DNA from: Cystobacter ferrugineus
GTDB lineage: Bacteria; Myxococcota; Myxococcia; Myxococcales; Myxococcaceae
Assembly: GCF_001887355.1 (NCBI RefSeq)
Contig: NZ_MPIN01000011.1
Location: 289,602 to 353,601, forward strand
DNA length: 64,000 nt
Direction: 5' to 3'
Shown here: piece after piece, positions 16,868-31,320 of the stretch
How positions within the stretch are numbered: the first letter of the stretch is position 1
Layout of the letters: each line of letters starts with the position of its first letter
Notes under the pieces: generated by a model
What the model saw: only the letters and a program-made list of their open reading frames with translations
Database searches by the model: none
Told to the model about the DNA's origin: nothing
Translations under genes and position numbers: made by a program

Positions 16868-19015
16868 ATGTGGAGACGCACCCATTCGCCCGTCACCGGA
16901 AGGCTCCCCGTCACGAGGTCCTTGTGGGCCCTGGCGGTGCTCCTGTTCCTCGCGGGGTGTGCCACGGGGGCTCCGCCCGGCGGACTGACGAATGGCCTGG
17001 TGCTGTCCGCGGGGATGGGAGGCGCGGGTGGCTTCTCCGTCCGGATGAGCGGGCGGGGGGAGGCGCTCACGTGTGGAGGGGTGGCCATGCCTCCGGACTG
17101 GCCCGACTTGTCCTCCGGCGATGCGGAGGCGCTGTTGGCGCCCTTGCTGAAGTGTCCCTCGCCTGGCGACTACGTGGCGTTGCAGCAGCGGGTGGACATG
17201 CCCCGGCTGGTGGAGGCGTTGGATGACTGGCGTGCCATGCGGCTGGCGGCCCTGGGCCCCGTGCGCGCGGATGCCGTCGGAGTCCTCAACGCCAAACGCG
17301 TCTCCTTCCTGCTCGCCGCGGCCGAGCGTTATGGCCTGCCGTACGCCGAGGTGTTCACCCTCTACGTGCTGCACGCGGCCCATGATGACGAAGTGGACGC
17401 GGTGCTGCGGTGGCTGGCCCGTGACAAGCAGTTGGGGCGGACGTTGGGACTCATGCCCGTGGTGCGCGAGGAACTGGCGGGGCGAGGCTTGGTGCTGTCG
17501 GCCTATGCGGAGCGGGGCGAGCAGGCGGGGGACGTGCTGCGGGGGCTGGGCCGCGCGGCGCGGGATGCGCTGTCCACGAGTCAGGCGAGTGACGGCCTGC
17601 GCTACATGGAGATGGCCGAGCGGCGGGGGCAGTTGCCCGGGCCCTACCAGGACGCGCTGCACGAGGTGGAGCAGGAGCTGGCGTGGCGGCACTTCGCTCC
17701 GGGAAGCGTGGTGGTGGGGAGCCTCGACGCGGCGACGTTCGGCGTGCCGCTGGGATTCTTCTACCTGGTGGTGGGCACGGGCGAGGGCCTGTCCTCGCTG
17801 TCGCGGGGGGAGTACGAGCAGGCCACGCGTGAACTGGCTCCGGCGGCGCTGCTGGTGGGCGTGTACGCGGGAGGACGGGGCATTCGCGCCCTGGGGGTGG
17901 TGCGAGGGGGGCGTCTGGAGGCGTGTCTTGCGTTGTTGCGAGAACTGGGGAGGCAGTGGGAGGCGCGGCTGGGAGTGGAGGGGGCGCGGGAGTTGCTGCG
18001 GGACATCCGGGCGCGGAGGGAAGCGGCCCACTTCGTGGCCCTGGGAGGCGCGGACGCGGCACTGGCGTTGCGTGAGGCGCGGGGGGATGTGGCCCGGGCG
18101 CAGGTGTGGCTGTCCCAGGCGAAACCCCAGCGCGCTGGCGGCGGCACGGGGAGTGGCTCCAGGCACGTGGCCTCGGCGGCGGATGGCACGGCACGCCCCA
18201 CGCCGACGCGGGCGCTGGCCGCCGAGCGCACCGGGAGCATGGCCTCGCTGGTGGACGAGGCGGAGGGCCTCACGCGGGAGGTGGTGGAGGCTCGGTTGGC
18301 GTTGGTGGAACTCGACGCCGAGGGCCCGCGCCTGTTCAGGGACGTGGCTGTGTTGGAGCGGCAGCGGCCCTCGTTGGAGGCTCCGCCGCCCGGAGCGGAA
18401 GGAAACCTGCTTTGGGGCGAGTACGTCGCCTACCGAGAGAAGCGGCTCGGGGAACTCAAGCAGGGCAAGGCGGTTGAAGGGCCTCTGCGGTGGGAGGGCT
18501 ATGCGCGGATGCGGAGGGGATTCGCCCGGGGGCTGGCCTTCGAGAGCCTCATGGTGGACAGGCTGCGGGCCGACGCGGCCCTGCCCCGGACCGAGCGCCG
18601 CTTCCTCGGGGATTTCGACCAGCCGCGCATCGAGAGGTGGGTGGGCGTGTGGAAGCACGAGAGCGGCTTGCGCTTCGCGGATGTGCTCGTCATCGAAGAG
18701 GGTCCCAGTGCTGGACGGCCCCCTCGCGTGGAGACGCTCAGCTTCAAGAGCCGCGACATGAAGGGATGGGAAGATAAGGCCATGGAAGCGCAGATGAAGG
18801 CGGATGCGAGAGAATCCCTGATGTACTACGGTGGGAGTTTGGACATCCGTCGGCCCTCCCTCCAATCCCTTCTGCGCGGGGGGAGCAAGGTGCCGGTTCA
18901 AAGGGTTCGTCTCATCTACGAGAAAGGCCAGCTCGATCCCATGAAGACAATCGAATTGAATAAGGCCATGCGCAGGGTCGAGAAGGTTTCGGGGGTGGAG
19001 GTGTCGTCCCAATGA
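16868..19015 (+). CDS. Large lipoprotein with C-terminal nuclease-like toxin domain
   Basis: Lipoprotein of 715 residues: signal peptide with lipobox LAGC (Cys31), a long mostly helical middle part with a hydrophobic stretch near 285-305, a polar linker near 415-450, and a C-terminal domain of about 200 residues. In that domain FADVLVIEE (about 603-611) and VETLSFKSRD (about 620-629) follow the spacing of a PD-(D/E)xK nuclease core; this is a reading of pattern, not proof. The stop overlaps the start of the next gene by 4 bases. A large exported protein with a compact C-terminal enzyme domain tightly coupled to a cytosolic partner is the layout of polymorphic toxin/immunity pairs. Confidence 0.7.
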   Translation: MWRRTHSPVTGRLPVTRSLWALAVLLFLAGCATGAPPGGLTNGLVLSAGMGGAGGFSVRMSGRGEALTCGGVAMPPDWPDLSSGDAEALLAPLLKCPSPGDYVALQQRVDMPRLVEALDDWRAMRLAALGPVRADAVGVLNAKRVSFLLAAAERYGLPYAEVFTLYVLHAAHDDEVDAVLRWLARDKQLGRTLGLMPVVREELAGRGLVLSAYAERGEQAGDVLRGLGRAARDALSTSQASDGLRYMEMAERRGQLPGPYQDALHEVEQELAWRHFAPGSVVVGSLDAATFGVPLGFFYLVVGTGEGLSSLSRGEYEQATRELAPAALLVGVYAGGRGIRALGVVRGGRLEACLALLRELGRQWEARLGVEGARELLRDIRARREAAHFVALGGADAALALREARGDVARAQVWLSQAKPQRAGGGTGSGSRHVASAADGTARPTPTRALAAERTGSMASLVDEAEGLTREVVEARLALVELDAEGPRLFRDVAVLERQRPSLEAPPPGAEGNLLWGEYVAYREKRLGELKQGKAVEGPLRWEGYARMRRGFARGLAFESLMVDRLRADAALPRTERRFLGDFDQPRIERWVGVWKHESGLRFADVLVIEEGPSAGRPPRVETLSFKSRDMKGWEDKAMEAQMKADARESLMYYGGSLDIRRPSLQSLLRGGSKVPVQRVRLIYEKGQLDPMKTIELNKAMRRVEKVSGVEVSSQ

Positions 19016-20358
19016 AGCGACTGAAGTTTTACGACGTGAAAGAGGAGGACTACCTCCGACTTACGTTTGAGAGCACCTTCGGCTCGCGGGTCTCGCTGGA
19101 GAGCGAACTGGAGCCTTTTCTCCAAACGCTTGAGGAGTACGCAGGCGGATGGATGCCAGACGTCGTTGAAGGCAAGCGGCGACGTAAATACAACCGCACC
19201 GCCATCTGGAAGGCATTGGAAGAGGAGCGTGACGGAGACTTCGCGACAATTGGCTTCTACCGTACGAAATGGCCCGCGCTGGACATGACGCTCCGGCTCC
19301 GGTTTCCGCCGCGGGTTCCCGAACTGGACATTACCATCAAGGTGAAGCCGCTCTCCTTCTTCACCGAGGAGGAGCGCTGCCGGCCATTCGTGGAGATGGT
19401 GCGTGCCTGGGCTTGTCGCTACTTGGTCTCTCGTGCCGCGGCCCAAAGTTCCGATGACGAGGAGCTATCGGGTTCCCCTCGCTTCGGCCGGGATATGCAG
19501 ACGTCCATTCGAGACGGGTTCGACAAGATCTACGAGGTGTCCTGGCTCAACGTCTTCGGCCCGAAGCTGGTGGAATCCGTGGGCCGTGAGCGCATGCTGT
19601 CCACGCCGGCCTGGCGGGTGGAGGAGTTGCCCAACGGCTCCGTCCTCCTGGTGACGTGGCCCACGCCGGCCGACTTCGCCAGCGACGAGGCCCGTCTCGC
19701 CCAGGCCCGTGCCCATGTGCACCTCCGGCCGGACCTGGACTTCGACACCGTGCTGCGCGGCCTGCGCGAGCGCAGCGCCATGCTCGCTCCCGTGGAGCCC
19801 CGCTTCCCTCCAGACGTGGAACCGTTCCTCTCGCGCGTGGTGGAGCGCATCTCCAGTCACGTGCGCTCGCGCAAGATCGCCGAGTTCAACGCCTGGCATC
19901 CGCCCGAACCGGACGAGTGGCGCCCCGCCGCCGACGCCCTGCCGCTAGACGTGGATGACGTGGAGCGTGCTCGCGCGCACTACCGCTACCTCGCCGAGCA
20001 CCTGGTGGCGCTGCTGCACACGAAGGTGCCCTCCGTCTTCGACACGACGCCCGAGTCCCTCTCGGACGTGGACTACCAGTTCTGGCATCAGGAGTTCCCG
20101 CGCGTCTTCGAGCGGCAGAACATCGACACGCTCGCGGTGCCCGCCATCGGCGCGTACCTGGGTGAGGTGCTGGTGCGCCACCTCGGGGGCCAGTGGATAC
20201 CGCGCCAGAAGCTGGAGGAGGCCCAGGTGCGCGTGGGGGACCGGGTGTGGCTGCCCTTCGTCCGGGCCTGGCGCTACATGCGCACCTGTCAGTCGCTGCT
20301 GGACTTCTCCCTCACCCAGCTCTACCGCGTCGCCGAGCGGCACCGCGCCGCCGGGTGA
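19012..20358 (+). CDS. Cytosolic partner of the lipoprotein, probable immunity protein
   Basis: A 448-residue protein without signal peptide or membrane segment. Two parts can be seen: residues 1-240 (acidic, beta-rich, with WKALEEERDGDFATIGFYR) and residues 250-445 (mostly helical). The less biased base composition of the first 400 bases, including runs such as AAGTTTTACGACGTG, differs from the neighbours and suggests a separate origin for the N-terminal part. It begins inside the stop codon of the toxin-like lipoprotein gene. I infer that one part neutralises the nuclease-like domain; the C-terminal part could be a second immunity unit or an unrelated domain. Confidence 0.6.
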   Translation: MKRLKFYDVKEEDYLRLTFESTFGSRVSLESELEPFLQTLEEYAGGWMPDVVEGKRRRKYNRTAIWKALEEERDGDFATIGFYRTKWPALDMTLRLRFPPRVPELDITIKVKPLSFFTEEERCRPFVEMVRAWACRYLVSRAAAQSSDDEELSGSPRFGRDMQTSIRDGFDKIYEVSWLNVFGPKLVESVGRERMLSTPAWRVEELPNGSVLLVTWPTPADFASDEARLAQARAHVHLRPDLDFDTVLRGLRERSAMLAPVEPRFPPDVEPFLSRVVERISSHVRSRKIAEFNAWHPPEPDEWRPAADALPLDVDDVERARAHYRYLAEHLVALLHTKVPSVFDTTPESLSDVDYQFWHQEFPRVFERQNIDTLAVPAIGAYLGEVLVRHLGGQWIPRQKLEEAQVRVGDRVWLPFVRAWRYMRTCQSLLDFSLTQLYRVAERHRAAG

Positions 20359-20431
20359 CATCTGGCGTGGCGGCGGCACGCCCTGGTGTACATACAACCC
20401 CCAGGCGAGCCGGTTCCCCCGGGAGGCGTGA

Positions 20432-20863
20432 GTGAGCACCTCGAAGCACCTGCTGTTCTTCGATGGCGTCTGCGTGCTGTGCAACCACACGGTCCACTTC
20501 ATCCACGCGCGCGACCGCCAGGACGTCTTCCTCTTCGCCCAGCTCCAGGGCTCGCTCGCCCGGGACCTCCTCGCCCGCCACGGCAAGGACGCGGCCGCCC
20601 TGGATGGGGTGTACCTCCTGGCCGACCGGGGCTCCGCGAACGAACGGCTCCTCTGGAAATATGCCGCCGTGCGGTTCGTGTTGCGTCAACTCGGCGGCGC
20701 GTGGAAGGGGCTGTCCGTGCTCATGGGTGTGCTCCCCGCGCGCGTGGGCGATTTCTTCTATGACCTGGTGGCGGGCAACCGCTACCGGCTCGTGGGCAAG
20801 TACGAGCAGTGCCCGCTCCCGCCTCCCGAGCTGCGGCGGAAGTTCGTGGCCGACGGAGAGTAG
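20432..20863 (+). CDS. DCC-family (DUF393) thiol-disulfide oxidoreductase
   Basis: A 143-residue protein of the DUF393 family with the defining DGVCVLC motif (Cys14, Cys17) directly after a FFD strand, typical of a thioredoxin-like redox centre. The rest (RFVLRQLGGAWKGL, then YRLVGKYEQCPLPPPELRRKF) is also standard for the family. Function in cells is poorly known. GTG start with GGGAGG 5 bases upstream. Free-standing gene, about 70 bases after the probable immunity gene and 110 bases before the hybrid kinase. Confidence 0.9.
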   Translation: MSTSKHLLFFDGVCVLCNHTVHFIHARDRQDVFLFAQLQGSLARDLLARHGKDAAALDGVYLLADRGSANERLLWKYAAVRFVLRQLGGAWKGLSVLMGVLPARVGDFFYDLVAGNRYRLVGKYEQCPLPPPELRRKFVADGE

Positions 20864-20972
20864 GGCGAGCGCCCGGCCGTCCGTCCGCAGAGCACCCGGC
20901 ACTCACGGCGCAGGAACGAACCCAAGGCTCCACGGGGTTGGGAACAAGCCTCACCTCTTGCCAGGAGCCGCC

Positions 20973-26254
<5,282 letters not shown>

Positions 26255-26255
<1 letters not shown>

Positions 26256-27853
26256 TGATGAACACGACGACTTGGACGGGAGACGGCCGCATGACCGGCT
26301 CTCGGGAGGGGCGCACGAGTCTTTCCCGGGCCCGTATCCTGGCCGTTGATGATCACTCGCCCAACCTGCTCGCCCTGGAGGCGACGCTGGGAGACCTGGG
26401 CGAGATGGTGAAGGTCCAATCCGGAGAAGAGGCCCTCTTGCGCCTGTTGCGTGAGGACTTCGCCCTCATCCTGCTGGACGTGCAGATGCCCGGCATGGAT
26501 GGGTTCGAGACGGCCCGGCTCATCAAGGAGCGCGAGCGCTCGCGCTTCATTCCCATCATCTTCCTCACCGCGCGCAGCCGCGACGCCTCGCACGTGTTCC
26601 GGGGCTACGCCCAGGGCGCGGTGGACTACGTCCTCAAGCCCTTCGCGCCGGAGATCCTCCGCTCGAAGGTGGCCGTCTTCGTGGAGCTGTTCCTCAAGGA
26701 GCAGCAGCTCAAGCGTCAGGAAGCGCAGCTACGCCAGCGCGAGCGCGAGGCCCTGGAGCGTGAGAGCGCGTACCGCTACCGCCTGCTGGCCGATGCCATG
26801 CCCTTGTGTGTGTTCTTCGCGGACGCCGAGGGCCGGCTGCGTCAGGGCAACCGCGCGTGGTGCGAGTTGTCCGGACTGTCCGCGGATGGGGTGGAGGATT
26901 TATGGCGCTCGGAGGCCGTTCACCCCGAGGACCGTGAGGGCGCGCACGCGGCCTGGTGCCACTCGGTGCTCACCGGGGAGTCCTTCGAGGTGCAGTTCCG
27001 GATGCGCCGCCGGGAGGACGGGGGCTTCCGCTGGTTCCTGGGCCGGGCCGTGCCGGAGCGCAATGGCCAGGGGCTCATCACCGGGTGGATCATCACCGCC
27101 ACGGACATCGATGACCCGAAGCGCGCGGGAGAAGCCCTGGCGCGGGCGAACGCGGCGAAGGATGCCTTCCTGGCGGCGGCCTCGCACGAGCTGCGCACGC
27201 CCCTGGCGGCGGCGAAGATGCAGGTGCAGCTCGCCGAGCGCAAATACGGCGAGGTGATGGGCGAGGGGCCGCGCCGGGCGCTTACGGGGCTCAACCGGCA
27301 GGTGGACCGGATGACGAAGCTCGTGTCGGATCTGCTCGATGTGAGCCGGCTGCTCACGGGCCGTCTGTCGTTGGAGCAGGAGGAGTTCGACCTGGTGCCG
27401 CTCTTGCGCACCTCGTGCGAGCGCTTGCAGATGCTCACCTCCGAGCACTCGTTGATCCTCGATGTGCCCGAGTGGCTGCCCATGTGGGGCGACCCGGGCC
27501 GCATCGAGCAGGTGGTGACCAACCTCGTGTCCAACGCCGTGCGTTATTCGCCGCAGGGCGGCACGGTGCGGCTGCGCGCGTGGGTGGAGGGTGGGGAGCT
27601 GGCGCTGGGGGTGAGCGACGAGGGCGTTGGCATTCCCGCCGAGAAGCTGGCGCTCATCTTCGAGCGCTTCGGTCAGGCCCACGGCGCGCGCTATGGCGGG
27701 CTGGGGCTGGGGCTGACGATTTCGCAGGGCATCGTCGCGCAGCACGGCGGACGCATCTGGGCGGAGTCCTCGGGGATCGAGGGCGAGGGCAGCACCTTCC
27801 AGGTCCGCCTGCCCCTGCACTCCGGCGAAGCGGACCGCGAGCTCTCCTCCTGA
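26255..27853 (+). CDS. Histidine kinase with N-terminal receiver and PAS domain
   Basis: Soluble kinase of 532 residues: receiver (about 27-145, VDDHSPN, phospho-acceptor Asp75 in LLDVQMPGMDG, LKPFAPEI), a short coiled coil, PAS with PAC-type end (175-290, ITGWIITATDIDD), HisKA with His311 (ASHELRTPLAA), and ATPase ending GEGSTFQVRLP. The start overlaps the stop of the poly-HAMP kinase by one base (TGATG), so the two are made together, and this receiver is a natural phosphate acceptor from the upstream kinase. The remnant at 16.5 kb descends from a gene of this type. Confidence 0.93.
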
Positions 27854-27870
27854 ACGGGTAGGATGGGCGC

Positions 27871-29046
27871 ATGGCGAAGCGCACCCGCATCATCGAGGGA
27901 ACCTGGAACTGCACCTCGTGCGACACCCGCGACATCCTCGCGCGGTTTCGCAAGTGCCCCACGTGCAACAACCCGCGTGAGGAGTCCGGCCAGGAATCCG
28001 AGTTCGATTTCGGAGCGGTGGACGCACGCTCGGGCAGGCTCGAGCGCGAGGGCACGCGGGACGAGAAGGCCCTGTCCGCCGCTGATGCGGGCGCGGATTG
28101 GTTCTGCGACTACTGCCAGGCCTCCAATCGGGGGGACTCGGCGGTGTGCCATCACTGCCGTGCCGAGCGCTCCAGCACCTCACGCGCCCTGTCGGAGGAG
28201 GAGCTGCGAACCGCCGCGCCGCCTCCCGCCGCGCGCAAGCGCTCCTTTCCCCGGTGGCTGCTCTACACGGGCGTGGGCGTGCTCGTCCTCTTCGGCGGTT
28301 GCGTGGGGCTGGCCATCTGGGGCTCCATCACCCATGACTTCCCGGGGCGCGTGGTGTCCACCGAGTGGACCCACTCGGTGCGGCGTCAGAGCTTCCAGCG
28401 GGTGAAGCTCGAGGGCTGGCGGGACGAGCTGCGCGCGGTGGCCGCCCGGATGCCCGTGAATGGGCAGGGGGAGGTGGCGGGGGTGGAGAACATCCGCGAC
28501 TGTGTCAGCCGGCAGCGCGGCACCCGCCAGGTGGCCGTCGGCACCCGGGAGGTGTGCTCGAACAAGACGCGCTCGGTGGCGTGCGGGACCGAGGAGAAGT
28601 GCACGACGAAGAAGCTCGGCAATGGCTACGCGCAGGAGACGTGTCACGACGTGACGAAGTACTGCGACGAGACGTACCGCGACTGCCACGACGAGACGCA
28701 GTACCGCACCGAGCCCGTCTTCGCCCAGAAGTGCGCCTATGACACCTACCAGTGGAAGCAGGTGGATGAGCGCACGCTGTCCGGCCGCGAGGACGCCCCG
28801 CGCTGGCCCGAACTCCAGACGGGTCCCCTGGACAGACTGGAGCGGGAGGCGAAGTACCGCGTCCAGGTCGAGTACACGGATGGCACCACCAAGAGCCATG
28901 TCCTGGAGCCGGAGACCCTGGCCGAGTTCCTCTCCTGGAAGAAGGGCACGCCCTTGTCGCTGAAGGTCAGCAACTCTGGCAAGGTCCAGCAGGTGACTCC
29001 GGGGGGCGGCAAGTCCCCGGTTGGACGCGAGGAGACAGGCCGATGA
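27871..29046 (+). CDS. Membrane protein with two RanBP2-type zinc ribbons
   Basis: A 391-residue protein of unknown function. Two W-x-C-x2-C ... C-x2-C zinc ribbons open it: WNCTSC...CPTC (12-34) and WFCDYC...CHHC (76-95). A membrane segment follows (about 128-152), then a domain with many Cys (DCVSRQ, EVCSNK, ACGTEEKC, ETCHDV, KYCDETYRDC, QKC), which may form disulfides or a third metal site, and a Gly/Lys-rich tail. The zinc ribbons should face the cytosol. The stop overlaps the start of kynU (ATGA), an unexpected partner that suggests shared expression but not shared chemistry. Confidence 0.8.
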   Translation: MAKRTRIIEGTWNCTSCDTRDILARFRKCPTCNNPREESGQESEFDFGAVDARSGRLEREGTRDEKALSAADAGADWFCDYCQASNRGDSAVCHHCRAERSSTSRALSEEELRTAAPPPAARKRSFPRWLLYTGVGVLVLFGGCVGLAIWGSITHDFPGRVVSTEWTHSVRRQSFQRVKLEGWRDELRAVAARMPVNGQGEVAGVENIRDCVSRQRGTRQVAVGTREVCSNKTRSVACGTEEKCTTKKLGNGYAQETCHDVTKYCDETYRDCHDETQYRTEPVFAQKCAYDTYQWKQVDERTLSGREDAPRWPELQTGPLDRLEREAKYRVQVEYTDGTTKSHVLEPETLAEFLSWKKGTPLSLKVSNSGKVQQVTPGGGKSPVGREETGR

Positions 29047-30323
29047 GCGGTGAGGCGGTGCGGTTCGAGCCCGGCGAGGCGTTCGCCCGGCGCATGGACG
29101 CGGAGGATCCGTTGCGCTCCTTCCGCGAGGAGTTCCTCTTTCCCGTCCATGGCGACGGGCACGAGCTGTACCTGCTGGGCAACTCCCTGGGCCTGCAGCC
29201 GCGCAAGGCGAAGGAGTACGTGCTGGCGGCCATGGAGGACTGGGCGCGGCTGGGCGTGGATGGCCACTTCAAGGGCTCGCCGCCGTGGATGGAGTTCCAT
29301 GTCCCCCTGGGCGAGCAGATGGCGCGGGTGGTGGGCGCGCGGCCCGAGGAAGTGGTGGTGATGAACACCCTCACGGTGAACCTGCACCTGATGATGGTGT
29401 CCTTCTACCGGCCCACGCCCGAGCGCTCGAAGATCCTCATGGAGGCGAGTGCCTTCCCCTCGGACCAGTACGCGGTGGCCGCGCAGGTGCGCCACCACGG
29501 GTACGCGCCGGAGCGGACGGTGATTCCGCTCGCGCCCCGCCCGGGGGAGGAGACGCTGCGCCACGAGGACATCCTCGAGGCGTTGGAGCGGCACGGGAAG
29601 GAGATCGCCCTGGTGCTGCTGGGCAACGTGAACTACCTCACCGGCCAGGCCTTCGACATGGCGGCCATCACCCGCGCGGCGCACCGGCAGGGCTGCCGGG
29701 TGGGGTTCGATCTGGCGCACGCCGCGGGCAACCTGAAGCTGTCCCTGCACGAGGACGGGCCGGACTTCGCGGTGTGGTGCTCGTACAAGTACCTCAATGG
29801 AGGCCCGGGCGCGCTGGGCGGCGTCTTCATCCACGAGCGCCACCTGCGCGATGCGTCCCTGCACCGGCTGCCGGGCTGGTGGGGCAACGACAGGCGGACG
29901 CGCTTCCAGATGAAGCCGGACTTCGAGCCCGCGCCGGGCGCCGAGGGCTGGGTGCTGTCCAATCCGCCCATCATCCAGATGGCGGCCCTGCGCGCCTCGC
30001 TGGAGCTCTTCGATCGCGCGACGATGCCGGCCCTGCGCGCCAAGAGCGAGAAGCTCACGGGCTACCTGGAGTTCCTCATCGACCGGCTCCCGGAGGGCTT
30101 CGTGCGCAGCCTCACGCCGAGGGATCCGGGGCAGCGCGGCGCCCACCTGTCGCTGCGCTTCACCAAGGATCCCCAGCGCATGCTGGAGACGCTGCGCGCG
30201 GAGGGCATCCACTGCGACTTCCGCTACCCGGACATCATCCGCGCCGCGCCCGTGCCCCTCTACAACAGCTTCCTGGACGTCCACCGCTTCGTGAGCGTGC
30301 TCGAGCGCTACGCGCGCGGCTGA
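29043..30323 (+). CDS. kynU: Kynureninase
   Basis: PLP enzyme of 426 residues that splits kynurenine (or 3-hydroxykynurenine) into anthranilate (or 3-hydroxyanthranilate) and alanine. Family marks: LLGNSLGLQPR near the N-terminus, the PLP Lys in WCSYKYLNGGPG (Lys249), FDLAHAAGN for the cofactor ring Asp, and GWWGN. Length is typical. No kynA, but a hydrolase with the HGGFW motif of formylkynurenine hydrolases converges on it, so the lower kynurenine route is likely served here. Anthranilate and kynurenine derivatives are also building blocks of myxobacterial natural products. Confidence 0.95.
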   Translation: MSGEAVRFEPGEAFARRMDAEDPLRSFREEFLFPVHGDGHELYLLGNSLGLQPRKAKEYVLAAMEDWARLGVDGHFKGSPPWMEFHVPLGEQMARVVGARPEEVVVMNTLTVNLHLMMVSFYRPTPERSKILMEASAFPSDQYAVAAQVRHHGYAPERTVIPLAPRPGEETLRHEDILEALERHGKEIALVLLGNVNYLTGQAFDMAAITRAAHRQGCRVGFDLAHAAGNLKLSLHEDGPDFAVWCSYKYLNGGPGALGGVFIHERHLRDASLHRLPGWWGNDRRTRFQMKPDFEPAPGAEGWVLSNPPIIQMAALRASLELFDRATMPALRAKSEKLTGYLEFLIDRLPEGFVRSLTPRDPGQRGAHLSLRFTKDPQRMLETLRAEGIHCDFRYPDIIRAAPVPLYNSFLDVHRFVSVLERYARG

Positions 30324-30336
30324 GCCTCGGGGCTCA
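30321..30336. terminator. Hairpin formed by the two converging stop regions
   Basis: TGAGCC and GGCTCA pair perfectly around a 4-base loop. The stem contains both stop codons (kynU on the plus strand, the hydrolase on the minus strand), leaving 10 bases between the genes. Pairing of two converging TGA stops is trivial, but the GCC/GGC extension is not. Confidence 0.45.
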
Positions 30337-31140
30337 CAGCAGGGACTGGATGGCCTCGACGACCTGGGGCCACTCGCGGGCCTTCGGGTTGATGACCTCG
30401 AAGTGTCCCGCCCCGGGCAGGCGCACCAGGCGTACCGTCTCCCCGAGCGAGGCGGCCCGCTGCTGGTAGCCCTCGCTGAGGCTCACCGGCACGGTGTCGT
30501 CCTCGGTGCCGTGGACGAGCACCTGCTTGACGCCCAGGGGCAGCAGCGCCGAGGGCGAGCCGAGCCGGTAGCGCTCGGGCACCTGGGTGGGGGTGCCCCC
30601 GAGGAAGGACTCGACGATGCCGTCGCCCAGGCGCAGGGCGAAGGCGCGCTCCAGGTCCACCACGCCCGCGAGTGAGACGGCGCCCCGGGGCCGCAGCGGC
30701 TCGTCCGAGTGCAGGGGTTGTCCGGCCTGGAGCCGTCCCCGTCCCGCGAGCCAGAGCGCCAGGTGGCCTCCGGCGGAGTGTCCGATGAGGACCACGCGCT
30801 GGAGATCCAAGGGGTGGCGTGTGGCGAGGGTGCGCAGGAAGTCGGTGCCGAGCGCCACGTCCTCGAAGGTGCCCTTCCAGCCGCCATCCGGATGGCCCAC
30901 GCGCCGGTATTCGAGGCTCCAGGTGGCGAGGCCCTGGCGGGTGAGGTCCGCGCACAGGTGGCCCACGTGCTCCAGGTCGTAGCGCGCGCGCCAGAAGCCG
31001 CCGTGCACCACCACCACCACGGGGTGGGGGCCCTTGCCCGGGGGGAGCCGCAAGTCGCCGAACTGGTGGGTGATGCCGCCGTAGGCAATCCGCTCGTCGG
31101 CGGGCGGCGCGGGGGTCTCCAGCATCCAGGTGGGGCTCAT
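30334..31140 (-). CDS. Alpha/beta hydrolase, possible formylkynurenine hydrolase
   Basis: Soluble hydrolase of about 268 residues with the oxyanion motif HGGFW near residue 51, the nucleophile elbow GHSAGG (Ser near 132), and a late His in GAGHFEVI. HGGxW plus GxSxGG is the signature of eukaryotic-type arylformamidase (AFMID/Bna7) and of some esterases, and the gene faces kynureninase, the enzyme that uses the product. I take formylkynurenine hydrolase as plausible but not shown; a carboxylesterase is the alternative. The start is uncertain: ATG at 31140 gives MSPTWMLE; in-frame ATG and TTG lie further up and none has a good ribosome binding site. Confidence 0.7.
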   Translation of the reverse strand: MSPTWMLETPAPPADERIAYGGITHQFGDLRLPPGKGPHPVVVVVHGGFWRARYDLEHVGHLCADLTRQGLATWSLEYRRVGHPDGGWKGTFEDVALGTDFLRTLATRHPLDLQRVVLIGHSAGGHLALWLAGRGRLQAGQPLHSDEPLRPRGAVSLAGVVDLERAFALRLGDGIVESFLGGTPTQVPERYRLGSPSALLPLGVKQVLVHGTEDDTVPVSLSEGYQQRAASLGETVRLVRLPGAGHFEVINPKAREWPQVVEAIQSLL

Positions 31141-31320
31141 GAGGGGCCGGAGCATGCGGGGGGACGGTGGGGGGAGCAAGCCGGGAGGGGGGTGGGGTGG
31201 GCCCGGGATGTCGGGCGCTGATCGCGGCGGTGATCAAAACGGTTTTCTGGCCGCCGAGGGGGCGGTAGGAACGGGCCGCACCCGGGCCATCTATCCGGGC
31301 AAGCCGTCGAAGGAGCTGCG

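Noticed and set aside
16709..19012. 767-codon minus-strand open frame opposite the toxin-like lipoprotein
   Set aside because: Arg/His/Pro/Gln-rich translation without domain; codon bias supports only the plus-strand gene.
29055..29085. GGTTCGAGCCC sequence resembling a tRNA T-arm
   Set aside because: It lies inside kynU, and no acceptor, D-arm or anticodon stem could be folded around it.
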